A program made the translations under genes and the position numbers. Below, in pieces: positions 16,284 through 25,296 of a stretch of DNA of 64,000 nt; the stretch's first letter is position 1; each line of letters starts with the position of its first letter. Location: assembly GCF_000427685.1 (NCBI RefSeq), contig NZ_KE386573.1:620001-684000 (forward strand), in the 5' to 3' direction. Source of the stretch: Haloplanus natans DSM 17983 (lineage in GTDB: Archaea; Halobacteriota; Halobacteria; Halobacteriales; Haloferacaceae). The notes beneath the pieces were generated by a model that made no database searches, had not been told where the DNA came from, and saw nothing but the letters and a program-made list of their open reading frames with translations.

Positions 16284-17966
16284 TCAGTTCGCCCCCGTCA
16301 CCGGCGTCACTTCGAAGACGCCGACGGTGCCGCTGATCTCGAAGCCGACACAGAGCAGGGGGTTGCGGATCGGGCTCTCCGACGCCGGAACGAAGTGGAC
16401 GCCCTCGGGCGCGAAGTCGCCGGCTCGCGCCGGATCGTCGCCGTCCGGATTCTCCTCGGCCGCCGCGGCGAGGTCATCCTCGCTCACGCTGTAGTCGCGG
16501 TTGACCACCATCTGGGTGTACTCGGGGCTTTCGGGACTCGTCACGTCGTAGGTGGCGATACCGCTCCCTACTTCCTGTCCGACGAACGCGAACGTCCGGT
16601 CGCCGACGACGCCGAGTTCGGCGCTTTCGGTCTCCGGCCCGCTCTCGACGACGTTCAGGTGGCCCTCCGGGTACTGCTCGGCGAAGGTTCGCTCGAACCG
16701 GCTCCCGCTGTCGAACGCGAGTCGCAGGCCGTCGTCCTCGACCTGCCACACGGAGAACGACCGGCCGCCGATGGCGTAGATGTCGGTGTAGCCGTTCGGT
16801 CCGTCGGCGAACTCCGCCATCGCCGCCTCGTTGACCTCCATGTTGCCGAGATTCTCGGGCCGTTTGAGTTCCTCGACGCCGTCGACGTAGGGGTTCTCCG
16901 AGAGGTCGAACCCCGCAGGATCGAGGTCGAGGTTCTTCAGGACGCTCACCTCGAAATCCTTCGCGTCGCCCTCGTTGGCGGTGACGACGAACGTGTCGCC
17001 GCCGACCTCGTAGGCGTCGATGGCGTCGGGCTGGTACATCCCCCGGATCGGCCAGTTCTGGAGGCTGCTGGCATCGGCGTCGCTCGTGTCGAGTTCGCTT
17101 CCGGGGAGCGAGAAGTCCTTGAATCCGAGGCCGTCGATGCGTTCGACCGTCGCCGACGCGAGGTCGACGGTCGCGATGGCGTTGTTCTCCTGAATGCTGA
17201 CGAACGCCCGCTCGCTGTCGGGCGCGACGGTGACGAACTCCGGTTCGATGACCGCCGAGGCGACGGCCTCGCCGTCGCCGGGCGAGACGAGGTGGACACC
17301 CTCCTCACGGAGCGCGGCCTCCTGTCCGTCGAAGGCCTCGAACGTCGCCGTCGAGACGTCGGCATTTCGCGCCCCGCGACTCACGTCGATCACGCTGACC
17401 GACCCCGCCGGATCGGTCGAGTCGCCCGGTTCGCCCTCGTTGGCGACGACGACGTAGTTCCCGTCGGGGCCGATGGTCACTTTATCGGGGAGCGGGCCGA
17501 CCGACACGGCGTTGACGAACTCCAGCGACGACGGGTCGTAGAACGCGACGGCGCCGTCCTCGGTCGCCGGATCGGCCTCGATGGCGGCCGCGACGAGGGT
17601 CCCGTTCACGTCGACGCTGTTGGTGCCCCCGACCGACGAGACGACATCGCTCTCGGAGCCGACGAGGTCGCTCGCGTTCAACACGCCGGCTTGCGTCGGG
17701 GCGGTCGGGTCCGAGAGATCGAGCACCTCGACCTGCCCGGCGCCGGAATTGACGACGAACAGGCGGTTCCTCGGGGCGTGGAAGGCGACGATCTCCGCGC
17801 CGCCCAGCGCCTCGCCCGTCGCGTACCGCCCGATCCGACTCAGGCGAACGGTCTCGACATCGTTGCCGCCCCCGCCGAACTGCGCCGCGACACCCGAGGG
17901 GATCGCGGCCGCGGCGAACGCGCCAAGCACACTGCGCCGACTGAATCCGTGAGTGTTCAGGACCAC
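16284..17966 (-). CDS. Secreted choice-of-anchor I family beta-propeller protein (Tat substrate)
   Basis: A 560-residue exported protein. It starts with a Tat signal (FSRRSVLGAFAAAAIPSG, twin Arg followed by a hydrophobic run), then WD/YVTN-like propeller repeats (NRLFVVNSGAGQVEVLDLSDP, NYVVVANEGEPGD, RAFVSIQENNAIATVDLAS, DTFVVTANEGDAKDF). This matches the 'choice-of-anchor I' family, often annotated as alkaline-phosphatase or phytase-like. No catalytic claim can be made. The start is a GTG at 17964-17966, giving VVLNTHGFSRRS; there is no suitable in-frame ATG close to the signal peptide. Confidence 0.8.
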   Translation of the reverse strand: MVLNTHGFSRRSVLGAFAAAAIPSGVAAQFGGGGNDVETVRLSRIGRYATGEALGGAEIVAFHAPRNRLFVVNSGAGQVEVLDLSDPTAPTQAGVLNASDLVGSESDVVSSVGGTNSVDVNGTLVAAAIEADPATEDGAVAFYDPSSLEFVNAVSVGPLPDKVTIGPDGNYVVVANEGEPGDSTDPAGSVSVIDVSRGARNADVSTATFEAFDGQEAALREEGVHLVSPGDGEAVASAVIEPEFVTVAPDSERAFVSIQENNAIATVDLASATVERIDGLGFKDFSLPGSELDTSDADASSLQNWPIRGMYQPDAIDAYEVGGDTFVVTANEGDAKDFEVSVLKNLDLDPAGFDLSENPYVDGVEELKRPENLGNMEVNEAAMAEFADGPNGYTDIYAIGGRSFSVWQVEDDGLRLAFDSGSRFERTFAEQYPEGHLNVVESGPETESAELGVVGDRTFAFVGQEVGSGIATYDVTSPESPEYTQMVVNRDYSVSEDDLAAAAEENPDGDDPARAGDFAPEGVHFVPASESPIRNPLLCVGFEISGTVGVFEVTPVTGAN

Positions 17967-18091
17967 ACCGGAGTCGGTGGATGGCTGGTTGAAACGTCCT
18001 GCTAAGAGCCCTATATACGGGTTCGTATCGCTCCCGACGGTTCGTACGTCCGTCTGCCGGTGCGTCGCTCCCCCTCGGCGCCGACCGTCCC

Positions 18092-18505
18092 TCACGCTTC
18101 GTCGCCGTACGTCCCGACCTCGACCAGATTCCCGTCCGGGTCCCGGACGTACACCGACATGAGCGTCCCGACGGCGCCCGTCCGCTCGACCGGGCCGGCC
18201 ACGATTTCGATACCGTGCTCGTCGAGGTGGTCGACTACCGCGTCGATCGGCGTCTGGACCACGACACAGAAGTCGCCGCTTCTCGGCGTCGGCGTCTCGG
18301 CGACGTGATCCGCGACCCGGTGATCGACGGGATGCAGGTTGACCTTCCGGTCGCCGAACTGGACGGCCCGGCGGTCGTCGCCGAACGTCACCACCTCGGC
18401 GCCCAGCGTCTCGTAGAATGCACAGGTCGCCGCGATATCCTCGACAGTGAGGACGAGGTGATCGATGCCGGTCGGCGTCACGCCCGTCGTCGGCTGGTCG
18501 GTCAT
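18092..18505 (-). CDS. VOC family protein (glyoxalase/bleomycin-resistance fold)
   Basis: This 137-residue protein shows the paired beta-alpha-beta-beta-beta modules of the vicinal oxygen chelate fold: GIDHLVLTVEDIAATCAFYETLGAEVV at about 12-38 with a His metal ligand, a NLHPVDH stretch, and YVRDPDGNLVEVGTYGDEA at the end with the conserved Glu. Members bind a divalent metal and act as lyases, dioxygenases or drug-binding proteins; the substrate is not predictable. It is divergent from the cupin gene, and about 100 bp are shared between the starts. Confidence 0.88.
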   Translation of the reverse strand: MTDQPTTGVTPTGIDHLVLTVEDIAATCAFYETLGAEVVTFGDDRRAVQFGDRKVNLHPVDHRVADHVAETPTPRSGDFCVVVQTPIDAVVDHLDEHGIEIVAGPVERTGAVGTLMSVYVRDPDGNLVEVGTYGDEA

Positions 18506-18605
18506 CGACGCCCGTAGGTCGGCCCGGCACAATACGGTTTGGTGTAAAACGCGTTCGCGTCGCAGAGGCCAAACGCTTAGGCGCCGTCCCCGCGTACGAC
18601 GAGCC

Positions 18606-18983
18606 ATGAGCGAACACTCCCCAGCCCCGGTTATCAAGCGACGCGATGATATCGAGTACGAATCCGTCGACGCCGCCGACGGCCTCTCGAAGGGCGTCCT
18701 CCTCTCCGGGGCGGACGGCACACCCCACTTCGCGATGCGGCGGTTCACGATCGATCCGGGCGCCGAAGTGCCGAAACACACCAACGCGGTGGAACACGAA
18801 CAGTACGTCCTCGAGGGCGAGTACGTCGTCGGCATCGACGGCGAGGAACGCACGGTGTCGGCGGGCGACGCCCTCCTCATTCCCGCGGGCGTCGTCCACT
18901 GGTACCGCAACGAGAGCGACGACCCCGGTGCGTTCATCTGTGCGGTGCCGAACGGCGACGACACGATCGAGTTAGCCGAGTAA
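18606..18983 (+). CDS. Cupin-domain protein
   Basis: This 125-residue single-domain cupin has motif 1 PGAEVPKHTNAVEHEQYVLEGE at about 58-79 (the usual G-x5-HxH is replaced by KHTNAVEHEQ, still offering two His and a Glu) and motif 2 GDALLIPAGVVHWYRN at about 90-105. Small cupins of this type bind a metal and act as dioxygenases, isomerases or regulators. The start at 18606 follows a short A+T-poor leader. It is divergent from the VOC gene, a pairing that suggests shared regulation in detoxification or secondary metabolism. Confidence 0.85.
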   Translation: MSEHSPAPVIKRRDDIEYESVDAADGLSKGVLLSGADGTPHFAMRRFTIDPGAEVPKHTNAVEHEQYVLEGEYVVGIDGEERTVSAGDALLIPAGVVHWYRNESDDPGAFICAVPNGDDTIELAE

Positions 18984-19041
18984 ACGCCGCCGACCGACTG
19001 GAGTCGAACGGCTGAAATACCCCGTTGCCGTAGCTGTATCC

Positions 19042-21096
19042 GTGTCACGGCAGGTCGGACGCGTCGAGACGCTCTTCTTTCACGAGCGCGACGGTGATTT
19101 CCTGGTCGCCGTCGTCCGCGACGGGGAGCGGGTGTTCCGGGCCGTTCTCGAACTGAAAGAGACGAGCGCCGGCCCTCGCCCCGGTCGCTTTCGAATCCAG
19201 CGCGGATCGAGCGAGGAACCGCGCGACCCGGACCAGTTCGTCGAACTCGCGCGCCGCGCCGAGCGTCTCCGCATCTCCCAGCAGACCTCCGCGGCCGGTC
19301 GCGAGCGAATCCAGGAGATGCTCGACGGCTATCAGCTTGACGCCCTCACCGTCCGCACCTGTCGCTACTGTGCCGCCGAAGGTCGGTACTCGCCGATCAC
19401 GGAGGACACCGCGATCAAGGCCGACCGCGACCACATCTGCCCCGACTGCGCGAAACGCGAACTCGATACGGAACTCGCGTACGCGGGCGGATTGACCGGC
19501 GCCGCCGAGGACCGACTCGAGGAGTTGCTCTTGAAGGTTCAGGACCTCGACCGCATCACCAACCTCCTGCAGGGGAACCTCGACCCCGACCTGACGAAGT
19601 TCGACGAGATCGGGGCGACCGTCGAGGACGTCGACCCCGTCGAGACGTGTGATCTGGATCTCCACCCCGAGCTGAAAACCCAGCTCACGAACCGGTTCGA
19701 CACCCTCCTGCCCGTCCAGAGCCTCTCGGTTCGGAACGGTCTGCTCGACGGCGACGACCAACTGGTCGTCAGCGCAACGGCGACAGGGAAGACGCTCGTC
19801 GGCGAGATTGCCGGTATCGATCGGGCCCTGAAGGGCGAAGGGAAGCTCCTCTTTCTCGTCCCGCTCGTCGCCCTCGCCAACCAGAAAGAGGAGAACTTCG
19901 AGGAGCGCTACGGCGACCTGGTGGACGTGACGATTCGGGTCGGTGGCAGCCGGGTCAGCGACAGCGGCGCCCGGTTCGACCCCTCGGCGGACGTGGTGGT
20001 CGGCACCTACGAGGGTATCGACCACGCGCTCCGGACGGGGAAGGACCTCGGCGACGTGGGAACCGTCGTCATCGACGAGATTCACACGCTGAAGGAGGGC
20101 GAACGCGGCCACCGCCTCGACGGGATGATCTCCCGACTCAAACACTACTGCGAGCGCCGGGCCGATGGCGGGGGCGAGTACGCGGGCGCCCAGTGGATCT
20201 ACCTCTCGGCGACCGTCGGCAACCCCGAGTGGCTGGCAAAGAACCTCCGCGCGACGCTCATCGAGTTCGAGGAGCGGCCGGTGCCCATCGAGCGCCACCT
20301 CACATTCGCGGACGCCCGGGAGAAAACACGAATCGAGAACCGTCTGGTTCGCCGGGCCTTCGACAGCAAGTCCTCGAAGGGGTATCGCGGGCAGACGATC
20401 ATCTTCACCAACTCGCGGCGACGGTGTCACGAAATCTCCCGCAAACTGGAGTACGATTCGGCGCCCTACCACGCCGGGCTCGATTACGGCCGGCGCAAGC
20501 GCGTCGAGCGTCAGTTCGGGAATCAGGACCTCGCGGCGGTCGTCACCACCGCCGCGCTCGCGGCTGGCGTCGACTTCCCCGCCTCACAGGTCGTCTTCGA
20601 TACGCTCGCGATGGGCATCGAGTGGCTCTCGGTCCAGGAGTTCGAGCAGATGCTCGGCCGCGCGGGGCGTCCGGACTACCACGATCAGGGCGTCGTCTAC
20701 CTGCTCGTGGAACCGGACTGCGCCTACCACAACACGATGGAGATGACCGAAGACGAGGTGGCGTTCAAGCTGTTGAAAGGGGAGATGGAGGACGTCCGCA
20801 CCGTCTACGACCTCTCGGCGGCCGCGGAGGAGACGCTGGCGAACATCACCGTCGCCGGCAAGCGGGCCAAACGGCTCAACGACCGGATGCTCGGCGACGT
20901 GCCGACGACACAGGCGGTCGGTAAACTGCTGGAGTGGAACTTCATCGACGGCCTGAAGCCGACGCCGCTCGGCCGCGCCGTCACGCGGCACTTCCTCGCG
21001 CCCGACGACGCCTTCGCCATCCTCGACCGCATCCGCAAGGGGATGGACCCCTACGACCTCGTTGCGGAACTCGAACTGCGGGACGACGAGGGCTGA
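19042..21096 (+). CDS. DEAD/DEAH-box helicase of the haloarchaeal DUF5814 type
   Basis: A 684-residue superfamily 2 helicase. An N-terminal domain of about 210 residues contains a four-cysteine zinc-ribbon (RTCRYCAAEG ... HICPDCAKRE, about 108-140). Then come Walker A SATATGKT, PLVALANQK, DEAH-type DEIH, LSATVGNP, and the C-terminal RecA domain with FTNSRRRC, ALAAGVDFPA and the Ski2-like QMLGRAGRPD motif. The Ski2/Hel308-like motifs suggest DNA or RNA unwinding in repair or RNA metabolism. The start is a GTG at 19042. It is a monocistronic gene. Confidence 0.9.
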   Translation: MSRQVGRVETLFFHERDGDFLVAVVRDGERVFRAVLELKETSAGPRPGRFRIQRGSSEEPRDPDQFVELARRAERLRISQQTSAAGRERIQEMLDGYQLDALTVRTCRYCAAEGRYSPITEDTAIKADRDHICPDCAKRELDTELAYAGGLTGAAEDRLEELLLKVQDLDRITNLLQGNLDPDLTKFDEIGATVEDVDPVETCDLDLHPELKTQLTNRFDTLLPVQSLSVRNGLLDGDDQLVVSATATGKTLVGEIAGIDRALKGEGKLLFLVPLVALANQKEENFEERYGDLVDVTIRVGGSRVSDSGARFDPSADVVVGTYEGIDHALRTGKDLGDVGTVVIDEIHTLKEGERGHRLDGMISRLKHYCERRADGGGEYAGAQWIYLSATVGNPEWLAKNLRATLIEFEERPVPIERHLTFADAREKTRIENRLVRRAFDSKSSKGYRGQTIIFTNSRRRCHEISRKLEYDSAPYHAGLDYGRRKRVERQFGNQDLAAVVTTAALAAGVDFPASQVVFDTLAMGIEWLSVQEFEQMLGRAGRPDYHDQGVVYLLVEPDCAYHNTMEMTEDEVAFKLLKGEMEDVRTVYDLSAAAEETLANITVAGKRAKRLNDRMLGDVPTTQAVGKLLEWNFIDGLKPTPLGRAVTRHFLAPDDAFAILDRIRKGMDPYDLVAELELRDDEG

Positions 21097-21124
21097 CGGG
21101 CGGCGGTGCGGGCGCGGCCGGTCG

Positions 21125-21529
21125 TCAGCCGAGGCGCAACGACTCCATCGTCTCGACCCAATCCTCGGGGAGCGGCCGCGAGGTGCCCGCTTCGGGGTCG
21201 ACGTACACCTGTGTCGTCTCGGCGGTGGCAGCCACCCGGTCACCTGCTCGGAGTTCGTAGCCGACGACGACACTCGACTCCCCGATGGAGCGGACGCCCA
21301 TCTCGACTGTCACCGTCCCGTCGGCGAGGGTCACCTCGTGGCGGTAGTCGATTTCGAGGTTGACGAGGACGGTGTCGATGTCGTCGAGGCCGACGCCGAG
21401 TACGTCGGCGTAGTAGTCGACGCGCGCCTGTTCGAGATACGTCGCATAGACGGCGTTGTTGACGTGGCCCATCGCGTCCACGTCGCGAAAGCGGACCTGC
21501 AACTCGGTCTCGTACTCGAAGTCGGTCAT
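21125..21529 (-). CDS. Acyl-CoA thioesterase, YbgC/4HBT hotdog fold
   Basis: This 134-residue protein has the 4-hydroxybenzoyl-CoA thioesterase signature: VRFRDVDAMGHVNNAVYATYLEQAR at about 12-36, with the catalytic Asp and the HVNN motif. The second hotdog strands carry DYRHEVTLADGTVTVEMGVRSIGESS. The family hydrolyses short acyl-CoA thioesters. It is convergent with the helicase and read in the same direction as the SIMPL gene. Confidence 0.92.
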   Translation of the reverse strand: MTDFEYETELQVRFRDVDAMGHVNNAVYATYLEQARVDYYADVLGVGLDDIDTVLVNLEIDYRHEVTLADGTVTVEMGVRSIGESSVVVGYELRAGDRVAATAETTQVYVDPEAGTSRPLPEDWVETMESLRLG

Positions 21530-21559
21530 AGGGGGTGGTGAACGACCGGGTAGTTGTGC

Positions 21560-22126
21560 CTACCGGAGGGAGCAACGTGCGGTCGACACACGCCGGTGTG
21601 AGTGTTCGTGTCGTTCCCATCCCGACCCACGGCTCCGACACGCCGCCCTCGCCGTCGTCTCGCATACGTCGCCCACGACCAGCCCCTCGACGGCCGCGAT
21701 GCGTTCGGCCGTCTCCCGCGCGCGCTTCGTGGCCGCTTCGAGGGCCTCGTCCCGTAACTCCCGGCGGACCGCCTCGTGCAGGTGGAAATCGATCGATCCG
21801 ACCTTGCCGCCGGCGTCGGTCGCCTCGACGAACACGTCGCCGACCGTCTCGGGCACGCAGTCGACGACGAGTCGCTCCGTCGCGCGGTACGGCGCGTCCG
21901 TCTCCGGTTCGAACAACTCGCTGGTGTCGTTGATGGAGCGCTCGACCGTCCGAATCCGGCCGTTCGACACCGATAGCGACTCCTCGACGGTCGCCGTGCG
22001 GTCTCGGGCTGTCTCGCGGGCGGCCGTCGCCGAGTCGCCGTCGCCGTTCACCGTCACTTCCACCACCGCCAGGTCCGGCATCGCCTCGCGCCGTCCGGTG
22101 CCGTCGGTCGTGACATGATGTGACAT
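21560..22126 (-). CDS. SIMPL (DUF541) domain protein, probably C-terminally truncated
   Basis: This 188-residue protein shows the SIMPL pattern: AVVEVTVNGDGDSATAARETARDRTATVEESLSVSNG with alternating strand and helix, then TERLVVDCVPETVGDVFVEATDAGGKVGSIDFHLHE and a RDEALEAATKRARETAERIAAVEGL helix. After about residue 155 the expected last strand-helix unit is replaced by a Cys/Arg/His-rich tail (ARAACRSRGSGWERHEHSHRR) unlike the family, which suggests a frameshift or recent truncation. The function of SIMPL proteins is unclear. No signal peptide is seen, although many family members have one. Confidence 0.7.
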   Translation of the reverse strand: MSHHVTTDGTGRREAMPDLAVVEVTVNGDGDSATAARETARDRTATVEESLSVSNGRIRTVERSINDTSELFEPETDAPYRATERLVVDCVPETVGDVFVEATDAGGKVGSIDFHLHEAVRRELRDEALEAATKRARETAERIAAVEGLVVGDVCETTARAACRSRGSGWERHEHSHRRVSTARCSLR

Positions 22127-22233
22127 AACGTCACACGTTCGGCTCCCGTTCCATCAGTCCCCGTCAGACGCGCGACACACGGCGGGTCCGCACTGGCCGA
22201 GATTTATGTCACCGACCCTCTACCGTGTGGCCG

Positions 22234-23175
22234 ATGCCTTCGGACACGCTACCCTCGACCGTCGCCGTCGTCGGCGCCGGGACGATGGGACACGGCCTCG
22301 CGCTCCAGTTCGCCCGCCACGGCGCGGGCGTGACGCTCGTCGATCACCGCGAGTCGAACCTCGACGACGCGCGCGCCGGCGTCGACGACGCCCTCGACTT
22401 CCTCGCGGCGGAGGGGTTGCTGGACGCCAATCCCGCCGCGGTCCGTGCCCACATCGACTACACGCTCGATACGTCGGCGGCCGTCGCGAGCGTGGACCTC
22501 GTCGTCGAAACCGTCTCCGAGGACCTGTCGGTGAAACAGCGGGTGTTCGCCGAACTCGCGGCGGCCGCCCCCGACGACGCCGTCCTCGCGACCAACACCT
22601 CGGGTATTCCGATCACCGACATCGCGGCGGCCGTCCCCGGAGCGGCCGACCGGGTCGTCGGCTGTCACTGGTGGAACCCGCCCTACCTCCTGCCGACCGT
22701 CGAGGTGGTTCGTGGCGAGACGACGAGCGACGAGACGGTCGACCGGACGGCGGCGTTCGTCGAGGCGGTGAACCGGGAGCCGATCCGCGTCGAACGCGAC
22801 GTGCCCGGCTTCGTCTGGAATCGGATTCAGTTCGCCGTCCTCCGGGAGTGTACGCATCTGGTGAGCGAGGGTGTGGCGTCGCTCGCGGACGTGGAACGGG
22901 CGGTGCGGGACGGCTACGCGCTGCGAACCGCGGTCGTCGGCCCGTTCGAGACCGCCGACCTCGCCGGTCTCGACCTGTTTCGGACCATCGCGGCGGATCT
23001 CTATCCCCACCTGAGCGACGCGGACGAACCGGGACCGCTGTTCGACGAGCGACTGGCGGCGGGACGGGGCGGCGTCGAAGACGGCGCCGGCTTTCACGAG
23101 TACGACGCGTCGCCCGTGGACGTGATCCGGCGGCGCGACGAACGGGTGGCGGCGATTCGGCGGGCGCTGGACTAG
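22234..23175 (+). CDS. 3-hydroxyacyl-CoA dehydrogenase
   Basis: This 313-residue NAD-dependent dehydrogenase carries the Rossmann motif VGAGTMGHGLA at about 13-23, the acidic NAD-specificity residue in VTLVDHRESN, and the ETVSEDLSVKQRVFAEL and ATNTSGIPITDIA motifs. The catalytic His is in GCHWWNPPYLLPTVEVV, followed by FVWNRIQFAVLRE. It oxidises an L-3-hydroxyacyl-CoA in beta-oxidation or related pathways. A TTTATG box at about 22203-22208 places the transcript start close to the ATG at 22234. It fits with the MaoC hydratase, acyl-CoA dehydrogenase and carboxyltransferase genes nearby. Its stop codon overlaps the convergent 23172-23390 gene. Confidence 0.9.
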   Translation: MPSDTLPSTVAVVGAGTMGHGLALQFARHGAGVTLVDHRESNLDDARAGVDDALDFLAAEGLLDANPAAVRAHIDYTLDTSAAVASVDLVVETVSEDLSVKQRVFAELAAAAPDDAVLATNTSGIPITDIAAAVPGAADRVVGCHWWNPPYLLPTVEVVRGETTSDETVDRTAAFVEAVNREPIRVERDVPGFVWNRIQFAVLRECTHLVSEGVASLADVERAVRDGYALRTAVVGPFETADLAGLDLFRTIAADLYPHLSDADEPGPLFDERLAAGRGGVEDGAGFHEYDASPVDVIRRRDERVAAIRRALD

Positions 23176-23390
23176 CGCATCTCGTCGAGACGCCGGAACG
23201 CGTCTGCGTCGGCGGTCAGCCAATGCGTGAGCCGTTCGATTTCGGTTGCGTCGGCGGGGTAGAGCGTCTGTCGATCGGCGGAGCCCTCGTACGCGACAAC
23301 GACGGAGTTGAGGCTGTCGTCGTCGCGGGCGAGGGTGGGGCCTGCGTCGGGGATGCCGGCGGCGTCGTCGGGAGTTGAGGTGTTCGACAT
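23172..23390 (-). CDS. Small haloarchaeal protein (DUF7511-like)
   Basis: This 72-residue acidic protein has a compact conserved-looking core (SLNSVVVAYEGSADRQTLYPADATEIERLTHWLTADADAF) that I associate with haloarchaeal DUF7511; the name is from memory. Its function is unknown. The 3' end overlaps the stop of the hydroxyacyl-CoA dehydrogenase gene by four bases in convergent orientation. Confidence 0.75.
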   Translation of the reverse strand: MSNTSTPDDAAGIPDAGPTLARDDDSLNSVVVAYEGSADRQTLYPADATEIERLTHWLTADADAFRRLDEMR

Positions 23391-23521
23391 GACCCATGCG
23401 CCGGTCCGTGGTGACGACGTTTAGAGCCTGCTATGTGGCGTACGGGACGGTCGGTGATCCGGGGTCGCCACACTATGTCATCGTTTAACAATGTAGTTCA
23501 CCCTACCATTTCGACTGGAGA

Positions 23522-23962
23522 TCACCGTTTCAGCGAGAGCACGGTCCGGTCGAACGAACAGACGAGTTCGTCGTCGACGAACGCCTCGACCTGCATGGTG
23601 ACGACGCCCCGGTCGCCGTCGCTCGTCTCGCGTTTGTCCGTCACTGTGGTTCTCGCGCGGAGGGTGTCGCCGAGACGGACGGGCGCGGGATGTTCCACAT
23701 CGTCGTACGCGAGGTTGGCGACGATGGTGCCGTCGGTGGTGTCGGGAACCGAGAGGCCAACGGCGAGGCTCATGGTGTAGAGACCGTTGACGATGCGCTC
23801 CCCGAACTCCGTCTCGGCCGCGAACTCGGCGTCGAGGTGGAGCGGTTGCTGGTTCATGGTCATGTCACAGAAGCGCTGGTTGTCGCTCTCGGTGATCGTC
23901 CGCCGCTTGTCGTGGTCGATGGTCTCTCCCACCTCGAACTCCCCGTAGTAGCGGCCGGTCAT
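23522..23962 (-). CDS. MaoC family dehydratase / hydratase
   Basis: This 146-residue hotdog-fold hydratase has VGETIDHDKRRTITESDNQRFCDMTMNQQPLHLDAEFA at about 10-48 and IVNGLYTMSLAVGLS. The family hydrates enoyl-CoA; the NQQPLHLD segment resembles haloarchaeal mesaconyl-CoA hydratase-like and R-specific enoyl-CoA hydratases, where Asp and His act as catalytic residues. Together with the nearby dehydrogenases it belongs to an acyl-CoA-processing neighbourhood. It is divergently placed from the DUF7511-like gene's promoter region and co-directional with the MFS gene. Confidence 0.88.
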   Translation of the reverse strand: MTGRYYGEFEVGETIDHDKRRTITESDNQRFCDMTMNQQPLHLDAEFAAETEFGERIVNGLYTMSLAVGLSVPDTTDGTIVANLAYDDVEHPAPVRLGDTLRARTTVTDKRETSDGDRGVVTMQVEAFVDDELVCSFDRTVLSLKR

Positions 23963-24001
23963 GGGGCTACGTCGCGGGCAGTCGACAAAGGGATTGGGCC
24001 G

Positions 24002-25183
24002 TCAGCGCAGTAGCCGCGCGCCCAACCCGATGACTCCGAGACCGGCACCGGCCGCCGCGACGCCGAAAACGGCCCGGACGCCCCACGCCCCCGCGACCGG
24101 TCCGAAGACCACGGGCGCGAGGAACTGCCCGACGTATCCGAACGTGGCGACGTAGGAACTGAACTGTCCCTGTCGGTCGGCCGGAACGAGGTCCTCGACC
24201 CACAGCAACACCGTAGGGAAGACGAGTCCCTGTCCGAGGCCGAAACAGACGACGGGAACGAGCGCGACGACCCGCGACGACGCGGCCGTCGCGACGGCGA
24301 ATCCGACCGTCCAGAGGCCGAACGCGGCGAGTGTCAGTTGTCGATACGATAGACGGCGCGTGATCCGGTCGTAGTAGTAGGCGCTCACACCGCCGGCGGT
24401 GCCCATGGCGGAGAGATAGAGGCTGATCGTGAGCGACGAGTCGACGCCGACGGTGGAGAGAACGCCCGGGTAGTAGACGACGACGCCGTAGAGCAGGAGG
24501 TTCGTCCCGGAAAAGAGGGCGTAGACGAGGAGGAGCACCGGCGTCCCGCCGACCACGCGGTGGAGGGCGGCGAGACCACTCTCGTCGGCGTCGCGGGTGC
24601 TCCCGCGGGCCGGCTCCGGCACCGTCAAGAGGGCAACGAGACCGAGCGGGAGTGCGAGGAGGTAGACGCCGAACGGTCCCTGCCACGAGAGGGTGCCGAG
24701 GACGCCCCCGACGAGCGGCCACACCGCCGCGCCGAGGCTGTTGGCGCTCCCCCGGAGCCCCATCGCCCGGTCCTTGTGGGTCCCCTCGTAGAGCGAGTAG
24801 ATCAGGACGGTGATCGAGGTGTAGACGAACGCGACGGCGACGCCGAGGACGGCCCGCGTGACGAGGAGGGCGGGAAACGTCTCGACGACGAGACCGGCGC
24901 CCCCGGCGATACCGTAGAGTACGAGGCCGAGGACGTACGGCCGGCGAGGACCGTAGCGGTCGATCGCCGTCCCCGCAATCGGGCTCGTGAGCACGATGAA
25001 GAGTCCGTGGGTCGTGATGACGAGGCCGGCGAGCGACTGGGAGACGCCCAGGCTCGTCCCGATCCGATTGACGACGGGACCGAGGACTGCCCCGGCCATC
25101 ACGGTCAGCGTACCGGAGGCGACGAGGACCCACAGGGCGTGCTCGGGGGTTCGGCGTCCGACCGACAAATCACCGTTTACCAT
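24002..25183 (-). CDS. MFS transporter
   Basis: This 393-residue protein has about twelve membrane helices. The family loop between helices 2 and 3 is present as GTAIDRYGPRRPYVLG at about 64-79, with a second-half counterpart (YYDRITRRLSYRQL). It looks like a haloarchaeal drug- or metabolite-proton antiporter; the substrate is unknown. It begins MVNGDLSVGRRTPEHALWVLVASG, with the first helix directly after. It lies between acyl-CoA genes and could export or import an organic acid. Confidence 0.85.
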   Translation of the reverse strand: MVNGDLSVGRRTPEHALWVLVASGTLTVMAGAVLGPVVNRIGTSLGVSQSLAGLVITTHGLFIVLTSPIAGTAIDRYGPRRPYVLGLVLYGIAGGAGLVVETFPALLVTRAVLGVAVAFVYTSITVLIYSLYEGTHKDRAMGLRGSANSLGAAVWPLVGGVLGTLSWQGPFGVYLLALPLGLVALLTVPEPARGSTRDADESGLAALHRVVGGTPVLLLVYALFSGTNLLLYGVVVYYPGVLSTVGVDSSLTISLYLSAMGTAGGVSAYYYDRITRRLSYRQLTLAAFGLWTVGFAVATAASSRVVALVPVVCFGLGQGLVFPTVLLWVEDLVPADRQGQFSSYVATFGYVGQFLAPVVFGPVAGAWGVRAVFGVAAAGAGLGVIGLGARLLR

Positions 25184-25254
25184 CGACTCGTCACCCGTTT
25201 GAGGGCGGCCCCGAAGAGCCTGCGGTCTCCGGCGACTTATGAGGAGTACCGAAG

Positions 25255-25296
25255 TGCAAGGGGAAAGCCCCGTGCTTTAGCGCGGGGGGATGTCAC
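25255..25296 (+). mobile_element. Right-end scar of an IS1341-type (IS200/IS605) element
   Basis: The segment contains GGGAAAGCCCCGTGCTTTAGC followed by GCGGGGGGATGTCAC. In haloarchaeal IS1341-type elements a near-identical tail (…GCCCCGTGCTTTAGCGCGGGG…ATGTCAC) follows tnpB and forms the right-end hairpin, which is also the 3' part of the guide RNA. No tnpB is left here. The last bases overlap the TGA stop of the carboxyltransferase gene on the opposite strand. The identification is by remembered similarity, not by a search. Confidence 0.7.

Noticed and set aside
18533-18548. AATACGGTTTGGTGTAAA as a solo arm of the type A palindrome
   Set aside because: Similar to ATACGGTTTAGTGTAA but with neither hinge nor core, and it lies in the VOC/cupin promoter region; chance or promoter similarity cannot be excluded.
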